Positions 1-5,166 of a stretch of DNA of 7,418 nucleotides are shown piece after piece; position 1 is the first letter of the stretch; each line of letters starts with the position of its first letter. The notes under the pieces were generated by a model. It was not told where the DNA came from. It worked only from the letters and a program-made list of their open reading frames with translations, and made no database searches. Both the position numbers and the translations under genes were made by a program. This DNA is from Xanthobacteraceae bacterium (GTDB lineage Bacteria; Pseudomonadota; Alphaproteobacteria; Rhizobiales; Xanthobacteraceae): positions 1 to 7,418 of the forward strand of contig JASHRR010000168.1 of assembly GCA_030037185.1 (NCBI GenBank). The letters run 5' to 3'.

Positions 1-477
1 GCGCTGCCGGCAGCCTTAGGCGTGCTCGCGGAGGCGGTAGTGTTCTTCCTCCCGGCTTGGGCCTTGACGCTACCTATCGGGCGGCAAATGCTGGCCTGGG
101 CGCTGTTCGCCTTCATCTCGGTCTTTGCGCTGACGAACAGCTTGCGCATGGCCAGCATCATTGCGGCAGATCAGGCGACGGCCAGAGCCGATCGGCAAAC
201 CGAAGGCGTCAGGATGGCCGACCAAGCGCTTGATCTAGCCCGCGCCAAGCGGGACGAAGCCTGCGGCCGGGGCCTCGGCAAGACTGTCGCCTGCAAGACC
301 CGTCAGGCCGAGGTCACTAAACCTGAGTCCGCCGATTTCGCCATGCTGGTGACCTGGGTGAGCCGCGGCGCCATCCAGCCCAGCGAGCATGACTTCTCTG
401 CCTTGTGGCTGCTGTTCAGAACGTTCCTGCCTCAGGTCGGTGGGCTTGTGCTGATGCTGGCTCGCCGGCGACCGTAG
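1..477 (+). CDS. Membrane protein of unknown function, 5' end outside the window
   Basis: The reading frame is open from base 1 and ends at TAG 475-477. An in-frame GTG lies at 22, but the open frame runs upstream of it without a stop and already encodes hydrophobic residues (ALPAALGV), so the gene most likely starts before the window. The visible 158 residues hold two hydrophobic segments at the beginning (about residues 3-24 and 29-47), then a polar, charged helical stretch rich in Ala, Arg, Asp and Glu (about 55-100) with two Cys near CGRGLGKTVACKT, and a third hydrophobic segment near the C-terminus (FLPQVGGLVLMLA) followed by RRRP. This suggests an inner-membrane protein with a soluble helical loop. 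I do not recognise the family. No ribosome binding site or partner gene is visible, and the next gene is on the opposite strand. Confidence 0.6.
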   Translation, partial: ALPAALGVLAEAVVFFLPAWALTLPIGRQMLAWALFAFISVFALTNSLRMASIIAADQATARADRQTEGVRMADQALDLARAKRDEACGRGLGKTVACKTRQAEVTKPESADFAMLVTWVSRGAIQPSEHDFSALWLLFRTFLPQVGGLVLMLARRRP

Positions 478-610
478 GACCTACGTGCGACAGCACCGTC
501 AACGCCCACGTCGAACGTAGTTCCGCTGCATCCGGTCGGGCTATTTAGCGAGTAGCGCCTGCGGGCCAAGCCACGGCAGCTCCCGAGCCCCGCGACGAGC
601 TCCCGACTGT

Positions 611-1567
611 TTATTCGATCACTTCGTCGGCGCGGACGAGCAGCGCAGGCGGCACCTCAAGGCCGAGCGCCTTCGCGGTCTTGAGGATTGATCATCAGGC
701 GGAATTTGGTCGGATATTGCACCGGCAGGTCGCTAACCTTGGCACCGCGCAGCAGGCGGTCGACGTAAATGGCTACGCCACGGTAAAGTTCGCGGAGGTC
801 GGGACTGTAGCTCATTAGCCCTTCGGGGAGAGGGAGCCCATAGACCGACGGGAGGCGGTATTGTGCGGCCAACCGAGTCAATTCCCGCCCCGCGATGGCG
901 AATACGCTTGGAGTAGAAAGCAGGCCTCCGTTCGGCTCGGCCGCGAACGCTCCAATCGCCGTTATCATACCGTCCACATCGCTGACCGGAATCGTAACGA
1001 CTTGCAGCCCGAGTGATTCCGCGGCCGTCTCGACCGAATGCAGGTAGTTCGCGCCCCCCGCGGCCATGTACAGGATACGCGTGATGTTCGGGGCAACCTC
1101 TTTGAGTAATTCCAGCCACTTGCCGCCCAGCGAGTCGAACGCGTTCGCGAACCCGGTGGCGTTACCCTCCGCATGCGCAGGATTCCTCACCGTCCCGTTT
1201 TCGACGGGGTCGCCGTTTCCCATGAATACGATTGGAATCGTCTTAGTCTGTTGTTGCACGGTGCGGAATCCACCGTATACAACGTGACAATCACATCGGG
1301 CGCGAGCTGCACCAAATCAGCCGCGAAAACGCGTGTTTGAGTGGCGTCTCCGGACCCAAAACGGAAATCTAGCCGCAGATTACGCCCTTCGCTCCAGCCG
1401 AGCTGCTCCAGAACATCGCGCAAAACCGACAAAGGCCGTCTGCCGTCCGGTGTGTCCGAGCCATAGGTCAGCACGCCGACGCGCCGCATCCGCTCGCTCT
1501 GCTGCGCTCGCGCCGCCAGTGGCCAGGCCGCCGCGCTGATGCCTGCAATGAATTCGCGCCGCCTCAT
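611..1567 (-). pseudogene. ABC transporter substrate-binding protein (TrpX/YtrP-like), broken by two frameshifts
   Basis: When intact this would be a periplasmic solute receptor of the PF04392/COG2984 type, of which Bradyrhizobium carries many copies with mostly unknown substrates. The ATG at 1567 is preferred over the TTG at 1573 because GAGGA sits about 6 bases upstream of it. The protein begins MRRREFIAG, a twin-arginine-like signal ending in ARAQ (cleavage near residue 21). The domain follows with GWSEGRN, APDVIVTLY, QQQTKTIPIVF, LGGKWLELLKEVAP and PNGGLLSTPS. The frame breaks at about 1260-1261, where one base is missing between VDSA and VQQQTK. It breaks again at about 685-686, where one extra base falls in MIN/LKTAK. 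Restoring both gives a complete C-terminus (ALGLEVPPALLVRADEVIE) ending at TAA 611-613, about 318 residues, the usual family length. The two shifts cancel, so the decay looks recent, or one or both are read errors. Confidence 0.88.
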
Positions 1568-1624
1568 CTGCAATCCTCAAGTTTCAAAATTGGCGCCGTA
1601 ACAAGCGATTAACAATAACTTATA

Positions 1625-1657
1625 TTAGCACGCTAAGTCTACGCGACATCACGCTAA
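1625..1657. promoter_or_regulatory. Repeated CACGCTAA box upstream of the ABC pseudogene
   Basis: The octamer CACGCTAA occurs at 1629-1636 and again at 1650-1657, exactly 21 bases apart, about two helical turns. The first copy is part of the palindrome TTAGC-AC-GCTAA (1625-1636). The boxes lie in the AT-rich stretch 58-90 bases upstream of the minus-strand start at 1567, where a promoter and operator for that gene would be expected. This could be a pair of operator half-sites on one face of the helix. No regulator is identified and the match could be chance. Confidence 0.3.
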
Positions 1658-1790
1658 TGATATCTCCCCGGGGGATGCGTGGGAAGGGCATTGGGTTGGC
1701 TGATCGGCCGGTGGTGCCTGCGGTGCCTCGCCCTCACGATCCCATGGACCGGTTGGCGAGCTATGTCGGAGTCATAGGAGTTACTGGCAG

Positions 1791-1870
1791 AGTCGCATCG
1801 CCCTTGACCTTGAGAACGCGGCACAGCGCCTCTCGAATCAAACGTGATCATCGACCAGCAGTATTTTCAC
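1791..1870 (-). pseudogene. N-terminal stub of a NarL/FixJ-type response regulator receiver domain
   Basis: Reading the minus strand from GTG at 1870 gives VKILLVDDHV, the classic first beta-strand and acidic pocket (DD) of a CheY-like receiver. A stop (TGA) follows at once. Shifting by one base gives IREALCRVLKVKGDAT, the expected first helix and second strand. Adding one T to the run at 1839-1843 restores HVLIREAL, so a single T lost from a TTTT run explains the break. Beyond about 1791 I cannot follow the receiver domain: the phosphoacceptor Asp, switch Thr, Lys and the helix-turn-helix output domain are not visible. The remnant is therefore both frameshifted and truncated. No partner histidine kinase is present. 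The match is short (about 25 residues) but the motif is highly characteristic. Confidence 0.6.
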
Positions 1871-2104
1871 CCGCCGGATCTCCGCCCATCGACCAATACT
1901 TCATTCCCAGGACCGAAGCATCGCCCGCTTGCTGTTGGGCCAAACCGCAAAAAGCCACTGGGACACAGGCACGTTTGCGTTACGCGGCAGCCTTTCCGCG
2001 GTCTCGGAGACGATACGTCGGGCTGATTTACCCGAACCCTGTCACGCCAGCATGATGCCAGCATACACCAGGACGGTGGAGCAACAAACTTACGAAACTC
2101 ACGC
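1871..2104. other. Intergenic stretch without a recognisable gene
   Basis: Several frames are open on both strands, but none has a ribosome binding site or a protein pattern I recognise. The direct repeat GCCAGCAT at 2046-2053 and 2057-2064 (11-base spacing, about one helical turn) lies 53-71 bases upstream of the start at 2117 and could belong to that gene's control region. No clear -35/-10 pair was found. Confidence 0.4.
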
Positions 2105-2116
2105 AGGAGGTATCAC

Positions 2117-2344
2117 ATGTTCACCAAGGCTACGTTCGCACTGGCTTTCACGCTCGCCACCACTTCAGGCGCATTGGTCGGACCGGCCTCGGCGGAGGGT
2201 TGGCAGTACTACGGCAACGCTACCGCGGGCGCGCCGGACTTTGCGCGTCACGATGTGTACGGCGCGCGCGGCGCGTATGTCGGTACCGATCCGGACGCCC
2301 ACGTCCGCTTCGAGCTGCGGCGGGACTCCGATCGCGGTTACTAG
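2117..2344 (+). CDS. Small secreted protein of unknown function
   Basis: The 75-residue protein starts at ATG 2117, with a near-perfect Shine-Dalgarno (AGGAGGT, about 2105-2111) six bases upstream, so the start is secure. It has a Sec signal peptide: MFTK, a hydrophobic core about residues 6-22, and the cleavage motif ASA|E at 26/27, leaving a mature peptide of about 49 residues. The mature part is polar and aromatic, with HDVYGARGAYVGTDPDAHVR at residues 45-64 and a basic tail FELRRDSDRGY. From memory, small Bradyrhizobium exported proteins often carry a DVYxxRGxYxGxDPD segment; their function is unknown. It stands alone and is followed 10 bases later by a strong hairpin, so it is probably monocistronic. 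It has no cysteines, metal-binding motif or membrane anchor after cleavage. Confidence 0.8.
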   Translation: MFTKATFALAFTLATTSGALVGPASAEGWQYYGNATAGAPDFARHDVYGARGAYVGTDPDAHVRFELRRDSDRGY

Positions 2345-2354
2345 GCGAGAAGGA

Positions 2355-2384
2355 AAAGCGGCCAGCCCGCGGGCTGACCGCTTT
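2355..2384 (+). terminator. Hairpin terminator after the small secreted protein gene
   Basis: A 15-base stem AAAGCGGCCAGCCCG pairs with CGGGCTGACCGCTTT, with essentially no loop and a single C-A mismatch. It starts 10 bases after the TAG at 2342-2344. The T tract is only CTTT. The near-symmetry means it could also stop transcription from the opposite strand. Confidence 0.7.
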
Positions 2385-2429
2385 CCGGAACTCTAAGCTT
2401 CGACGGCTGGACCCGCGTGGAGGCGAACA

Positions 2430-2666
2430 ATGTCCGGAAACCGAGAATCCTCAGAGCTGACACGCTCGGGAGATACAGAGGGCGAGTGGGTAGACTTTCC
2501 AACCAGCTCAGACCCCGACCCATGGGCTGCCGTCTTGAGGAAAGCAGATTGGGACGCCAAGGGCGCCGTGATGACATCCCTCGCCGTAGCTCTACGCGGT
2601 TTGCTCGTTATAACTATCGCAGTGGCAATAGTCGCCTTCCTGCTGCTTACTAACTCACACGTATGA
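2430..2666 (+). CDS. C-terminally anchored small membrane protein, unknown function
   Basis: The 78-residue protein starts at ATG 2430, with GGAGG at 2419-2423 spaced six bases upstream; this ribosome binding site favours this frame over the overlapping one from 2417. Residues 1-48 are hydrophilic and acidic (GDTEGEWVDFPTSSDPDPW) and predict a cytoplasmic segment. Residues about 51-73 form one hydrophobic helix (LAVALRGLLVITIAVAIVAF), followed by only five residues (TNSHV). The architecture is tail-anchored or single-pass with the soluble part at the N-terminus. There is no signal peptide and no known catalytic motif. I do not recognise the family. It follows the terminator at 2355-2384, so it should have its own promoter. 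Confidence 0.65.
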   Translation: MSGNRESSELTRSGDTEGEWVDFPTSSDPDPWAAVLRKADWDAKGAVMTSLAVALRGLLVITIAVAIVAFLLLTNSHV

Positions 2667-2913
2667 ACGCGCAGAACGTGCGAGAAACGAGGAATGCTTG
2701 GGTATGAGGCCAGGCACTCGCCGGCGGCGACAAGATCGCGAAAGCACGCCGCCAGAGTTCAGAGTCTCGTGCCTCGGCGTTCAGCTCGTCGATTTCGTCC
2801 AGAACTTGGCACAGCAGGTTTCGCTCTGGCACAGCCAGAACGCGCGGCAATGGCGCGGTAAATATACCGGCGAGCCGCGCGGGGCCGGACTCGACCAGAT
2901 CGGGTCCGGCCGG
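2650..2913 (-). other. Open minus-strand frame that may be a gene remnant
   Basis: The frame is open from 2913 to the stop TAG at 2650-2652 and reads like protein in its middle (NLLCQVLDEIDELNAEARD, then SELWRRAFAILSPP), with a good amphipathic-helix pattern. The only usable start is TTG 2850, without a Shine-Dalgarno; further upstream an ATG is immediately followed by TGA. Its 3' end overlaps the convergent gene ending at 2666 by 17 bases. It may be the 3' part of a decayed gene or a non-coding frame. I do not recognise a family. Confidence 0.25.
2883..2910. repeat. Inverted repeat (hairpin) GGCCGGAC/GTCCGGCC
   Basis: GGCCGGACTC (2883-2892) pairs with GGGTCCGGCC (2901-2910) over ten positions, including one G-T pair, around an 8-base loop. 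No T tract follows on either strand, so a factor-independent terminator is not clearly supported. It lies 26 bases before the CRP-type palindrome at 2936. Confidence 0.45.
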
Positions 2914-2935
2914 TCACATTGATAACTTCAATAAG

Positions 2936-2951
2936 TGTGATCTACCTCACA
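2936..2951. promoter_or_regulatory. Perfect CRP-type palindrome TGTGA-N6-TCACA
   Basis: TGTGA (2936-2940), six bases TCTACC, TCACA (2947-2951). The dyad extends one base further on each side as AGTGTGA/TCACACT. This is the exact consensus of a CRP-family operator. The nearest downstream plus-strand gene starts at 3137, about 190 bases away. The spacer and half-sites match the second site at 4703 when that one is read on the minus strand. The binding regulator is not encoded in this window. Confidence 0.65.
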
Positions 2952-3088
2952 CTGAAATGCGCCTAATGTCGTTAAGCTGAGTGCCTCTCCGAGAGCACGG
3001 CCCCAGTCTCCCGTCCCGATTGGCGCGAGAGGCGCGGGGCCTCCGCCGACTTCGCGATCTGTGATCGTGCCGTTCATGTGGTCGGAGT

Positions 3089-3116
3089 TTGACACGCCAA
3101 ACGTTATATTTATGTG
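3089..3116 (+). promoter_or_regulatory. Likely sigma-70 promoter for the small membrane protein genes
   Basis: A perfect -35 box TTGACA (3089-3094) is followed after 16 bases by a weak -10 box TATGTG (3111-3116). Transcription would begin near 3122-3124, giving a leader of about 14 bases before ATG 3137. The local sequence is AT-rich compared with its surroundings. If correct, the TTG at 3089 is a promoter element and not a start codon. Confidence 0.5.
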
Positions 3117-3136
3117 AATACTGCGGGAAGATTCGA

Positions 3137-3274
3137 ATGTTACCACCGATTGAGTTCTTCATGGGCATGCTCGCCGGCGGCATTCTCGGGTATCTCATTG
3201 CGATCTTCGTCAGCGGCAGCAGCGAAGAGGCCACATCCGGCAGCGCTTCGAAGGCTAGCCGGAAGAAGGACTGA
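3137..3274 (+). CDS. Very small single-pass membrane protein (45 residues)
   Basis: The start chosen is ATG 3137, with GGGAAG (3125-3130) as ribosome binding site. The longer frame from TTG 3089 would place the start inside the -35 box, so it is less likely. Residues 6-26 (EFFMGMLAGGILGYLIAIFV) form one glycine-rich hydrophobic helix close to the N-terminus. The rest (SGSSEEATSGSASKASRKKD) is a Ser/Ala-rich polar tail ending in basic residues, consistent with a cytoplasmic C-terminus. There is no cysteine and no catalytic motif. Its stop (3272-3274) is separated by one base from the ATG of the next gene at 3276, so the two are surely co-transcribed and probably translationally coupled. The family is not recognised. 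Confidence 0.6.
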   Translation: MLPPIEFFMGMLAGGILGYLIAIFVSGSSEEATSGSASKASRKKD

Positions 3275-3275
3275 T

Positions 3276-3440
3276 ATGATCCATCCGCTGCTGGGCGTAC
3301 CCTGCAAGCTGGCAGCCATGCGGCTCCGGCGTACGCTGCGGCAGGCCGGAACATTGCTGGTCTATGCGGCCGCGTTTGCGGTCATCATCCTTTATGGCAC
3401 GCACCTCGCGTCGCCCTGGTTGCAGGCAGCGGCACATTGA
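3276..3440 (+). CDS. Small membrane protein with YGxxLxSPW motif (54 residues)
   Basis: It starts at ATG 3276, with AAGGA immediately before the previous gene's stop acting as Shine-Dalgarno. It has a basic N-terminal segment (MRLRRTLRQ, residues 15-23), one hydrophobic helix (about 25-41, GTLLVYAAAFAVIILYG) and the short tail THLASPWLQAAAH. Residues 15-48 align without gaps to residues 36-69 of the next protein, with about 15 identities, including Y40 G41 L44 S46 P47 W48. The two genes are therefore paralogues, probably from a tandem duplication. The positive-inside rule places the N-terminus in the cytoplasm and SPW just outside the membrane. Function is unknown. This frame is too short to be called by most gene finders, but ribosome binding site, coupling and paralogy support it. 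Confidence 0.65.
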   Translation: MIHPLLGVPCKLAAMRLRRTLRQAGTLLVYAAAFAVIILYGTHLASPWLQAAAH

Positions 3441-3448
3441 GCGAAATT

Positions 3449-3470
3449 GCGGCTAAGTGAAGGGAGCCGC
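3449..3470 (+). other. Intercistronic hairpin between the two paralogous genes
   Basis: GCGGCT (3449-3454) pairs with AGCCGC (3465-3470) around a 10-base loop that itself contains AAGGG. It lies in the 52-base gap between the two genes. No U tract follows (GTTCTAGGG), so it is more likely an RNA-stability or attenuation element than a terminator, if it is functional. Confidence 0.3.
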
Positions 3471-3492
3471 GTTCTAGGGAGCTATTTCCAAT

Positions 3493-4140
3493 ATGCTTTA
3501 CCTTGACGATCCCCACTTGCGTCCCGACGAGATCCTACCCCCAACCCGCCGGCAACAGAGCCCCGGCGAGCACGCTTTCTTCCGGAAACTGCGCACCCGC
3601 ATGCTCAAGCGTGCCCTGTGGAAGATCGGCGCGGTGCCCGTCCATGCCGGCGTGATCGCGGTGATCGCCGTCTATGGCGCCCAGCTCACCTCGCCCTGGT
3701 CTGGTCCCCCGGTCAATGTTGCGGCCGTTCCGCAAGCTACAACTGATAGACTATCTGCTGAATTTTTGCTCCTACAGGAAGCTAAGGCTCCCTTGTTTAA
3801 GGCTACGGAAAGCACGGTCGAGAGCCCCATCGAGAGTAGGGTTCAGACCGCACCATTCCAGCCGACGGTGCCTTCAGACATAAAGCCGACAGAGAACGGC
3901 GTTGAGGCGGGATCGCCACCACAAAAGGAAGCGCTATCGCTTACGCCGAGCCAGGATGCTTCTACTTGCTTTCCCTCAGCTTCGGCTGTGCGGCGGAACT
4001 ACCCGGAAGAACGGCCGTCATGGACGTTGAGAGCGGCTGGCCATGAGGGTACCAGATGTTGGTACCCGAAAAAGCAAACTGCCCCCGATACACGAAGGAA
4101 GGAGACGCTCCAAATAGCAGAACTCGAGGTCTTGGGGTAA
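3493..4140 (+). CDS. Membrane-anchored protein: YGxxLxSPW anchor, long linker, two-Cys C-terminal domain
   Basis: The 215-residue protein starts at ATG 3493, with AGGGAG about 10 bases upstream. Residues 1-43 are basic and cytoplasmic (RKLRTRMLKRALWK). Residues 44-61 form one membrane helix ending in YGAQLTSPW (61-69), paralogous to the preceding gene. Residues about 78-155 are a Pro/Ser/Thr/Glu-rich linker of low complexity, with lower GC than its surroundings. Residues 158-191 form a compact segment, CFPSASAVRRNYP, then RPSWTLRAAGHEGTRCWYPK, bracketed by Cys159 and Cys189, which could form a disulfide outside the cytoplasm. From memory, a PSWTLRxxGHEGTxCWY segment recurs in Bradyrhizobium hypothetical proteins; its role is unknown. 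The gene looks like a composite of the duplicated anchor with this periplasmic segment, and is probably the last gene of the cluster starting at 3137. Confidence 0.7.
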   Translation: MLYLDDPHLRPDEILPPTRRQQSPGEHAFFRKLRTRMLKRALWKIGAVPVHAGVIAVIAVYGAQLTSPWSGPPVNVAAVPQATTDRLSAEFLLLQEAKAPLFKATESTVESPIESRVQTAPFQPTVPSDIKPTENGVEAGSPPQKEALSLTPSQDASTCFPSASAVRRNYPEERPSWTLRAAGHEGTRCWYPKKQTAPDTRRKETLQIAELEVLG

Positions 4141-4146
4141 GGTGAA

Positions 4147-4166
4147 GGGCGACCTTCCCGTCGCCC
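4147..4166. terminator. Hairpin shared by two convergent genes
   Basis: GGGCGAC (4147-4153) pairs perfectly with GTCGCCC (4160-4166) around a 6-base loop. It sits between the stop of the plus-strand gene (4140) and the stop of the minus-strand gene (4175). On the plus strand it is followed by GCCTGTTTTC, a partial T tract, so it probably serves the plus-strand cluster best and may work in both directions. Confidence 0.6.
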
Positions 4167-4174
4167 GCCTGTTT

Positions 4175-4477
4175 TCAGGGTGACCGCCGGCTGCTCGTCC
4201 GCAACCGTTCCCCACCGAAGCGCTCGGCAAACGCCTCCGCGTCTTCCGCCTCTGCAAAGCAGAACACCACAACGTCGCTGTGGTCGCGCCGCATGGAGTA
4301 CGTGAGCGGCGTCGCCGATAGGACACCGGCAGCGCAAAATATGACTTCACGGTTCAAGCGGTCCCGCACCTTTTCGGCCGGAAGCGCTATGTGAAGCGGG
4401 AACTGCGGAGTTGTCTGGAGCCGACGCCATTTCCGCTTGAGATCGCCGCGGGTGATTTCGCCTTTGCGGCCCGTCAT
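4175..4477 (-). CDS. Conserved hypothetical protein of the [15 protein letters not shown] type
   Basis: A 100-residue soluble protein. From memory it belongs to a hypothetical family common in Bradyrhizobium that begins [17 protein letters not shown] and ends [14 protein letters not shown]. The function is unknown and I assign none. The core (about 30-92) alternates strands and helices: [50 protein letters not shown], with Cys48 and Cys73. As I remember the family, KRKW runs almost directly into HHVALPAEKV; here about ten extra residues ([10 protein letters not shown]) separate them, possibly a local insertion. There is no Shine-Dalgarno; instead the ATG overlaps the stop of an upstream frame as ATGA, suggesting translational coupling. 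It converges on the plus-strand cluster across the hairpin at 4147-4166. Confidence 0.8.
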   Translation of the reverse strand: MTGRKGEITRGDLKRKWRRLQTTPQFPLHIALPAEKVRDRLNREVIFCAAGVLSATPLTYSMRRDHSDVVVFCFAEAEDAEAFAERFGGERLRTSSRRSP

Positions 4478-4641
4478 CGCCGTATCGCCATCAGCTTCAT
4501 GGCCAGCACCTTAAAACCCCTTGCGCTGGCCTCCACAAATCGTGACACGAGACGACGGCGGTTGAATACTGTCAGATGGTGAAGAGTGTTTAAGCCTCGC
4601 CCGTAACGGGAATCACAAAGGCCCGCCGGTCTCGGACTACG
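4474..4641 (-). other. Short minus-strand open frame coupled to the downstream gene; gene remnant or small gene
   Basis: The frame is open from 4641 (after an in-frame TAA at 4642-4644) to TGA 4474-4476, 55 codons. The C-terminal half reads like protein: [19 protein letters not shown], then [11 protein letters not shown]. Its TGA overlaps the next gene's ATG (ATGA), a typical coupling arrangement, and that gene lacks its own Shine-Dalgarno. No convincing start exists: GTG 4548 has no ribosome binding site. It is either the 3' remnant of a longer gene or a small gene with an unusual start. The CRP-type palindrome at 4703-4718 lies 62 bases upstream of the open frame. Function is unknown. Confidence 0.4.
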
Positions 4642-4702
4642 TTATCCACGCGCTCGCGGACGGTACAGTAAGGGGCGAAATTCGCTCTTTCTGCCCACGC
4701 TG

Positions 4703-4718
4703 TGTGAGGTAGCTCACA
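4703..4718. promoter_or_regulatory. Second perfect CRP-type palindrome TGTGA-N6-TCACA
   Basis: TGTGA (4703-4707), GGTAGC, TCACA (4714-4718). Read on the minus strand it is TGTGAGCTACCTCACA, identical to the site at 2936 except for one spacer base. On the minus strand it lies upstream of the frame 4474-4641 and the gene 4175-4477. On the plus strand a TATTCT (about 4741-4746) lies roughly where a -10 box would be if the site were centred near -41.5, but no convincing plus-strand gene follows. Confidence 0.6.
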
Positions 4719-4898
4719 GAAGAAATCCGGTTCCTGTTGTTATTCTCTGCCGCAGACAGCGGCCCCGACCTTGCCCTCCATCCAGGCTGGTCGGGCCGCA
4801 TCTCCGCTCCTGGCACGAGGTTTTCGAACTTATCAATTTTGTCGGCTGGCTGCGCGAAGGTCTGGCTCTGCTTTGGCGGGGCCTTTTTCTTTGTCGGT

Positions 4899-4922
4899 AA
4901 GCAAGCAAGCAGGCAGGCAGGC
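4899..4922. repeat. Tetranucleotide microsatellite, (AAGC)3 then (AGGC)3
   Basis: Three copies of AAGC (4899-4910) run directly into three copies of AGGC (4911-4922), a 24-base simple repeat in which the two halves differ by one A/G change. Such tracts mutate by slippage. It lies downstream of the zinc-ribbon pseudogene on that gene's strand and is not in a frame I consider coding. Confidence 0.8.
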
Positions 4923-4948
4923 AAAGCAGCGGCTTATGCGCGACGCCG

Positions 4949-5166
4949 TCATCGCCGGGCGCCGCCCGGTATTCTGTCGGCCCGTTCGATCCAATTCGGC
5001 ACTGCCGTTGCACCAAGTTTGCCGCAGCGGCTGCAGCGCATGCGCGGGCCGAAGGATGCCACCGTGAGGTCATCAGGCCAGTCGTCCATTCGACCGCGCG
5101 CTCGTGGCCGCAGTTCCGGCAAGTCACGAACAAGCGGACGCCTTGGCCAGCGCTCACCCCTGCCAT
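4949..5166 (-). pseudogene. Small zinc-ribbon protein broken by one frameshift
   Basis: The start is ATG 5166, with GGA about six bases upstream. The first frame gives MAGVSAGQGVRLFVTCRNCG and HERAVE, with the first zinc knuckle Cys16-x2-Cys19, then loses sense. One frame over, from 5089, it continues MDDWPDDLTVASFGPRMRCS, then RCGKLGATAVPNWIERADR, with the second knuckle CSRC and an in-frame TGA at 4949-4951. The break is at about 5089-5091. One A missing from GTCGAA(A)TG restores V-E-M-D-D-W and gives a protein of about 72 residues with paired CxxC knuckles, a four-cysteine zinc ribbon. From memory this matches a short hypothetical family in Bradyrhizobium. A DNA- or RNA-binding role is possible but not shown. 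Without the shift the protein loses its second cysteine pair. Confidence 0.7.

Noticed and set aside
2918..2932. ATTGA-TAACT-TCAAT as an FNR/FixK box
   Set aside because: The half-sites are five bases apart, whereas FNR/FixK boxes are TTGAT-N4-ATCAA. The spacing is wrong by one base.
4048..4068. Perfect inverted repeat GGGTACC-N7-GGTACCC
   Set aside because: It lies inside the coding sequence for the conserved HEGTRCWYP segment and is likely a by-product of the codons used.
4770..4898. Plus-strand frame ending EVFELINFVGWLREGLALLW, downstream of the CRP-type site
   Set aside because: The peptide is plausible as a small membrane helix, but no ATG, GTG or TTG with a ribosome binding site precedes it, so I cannot support a gene.
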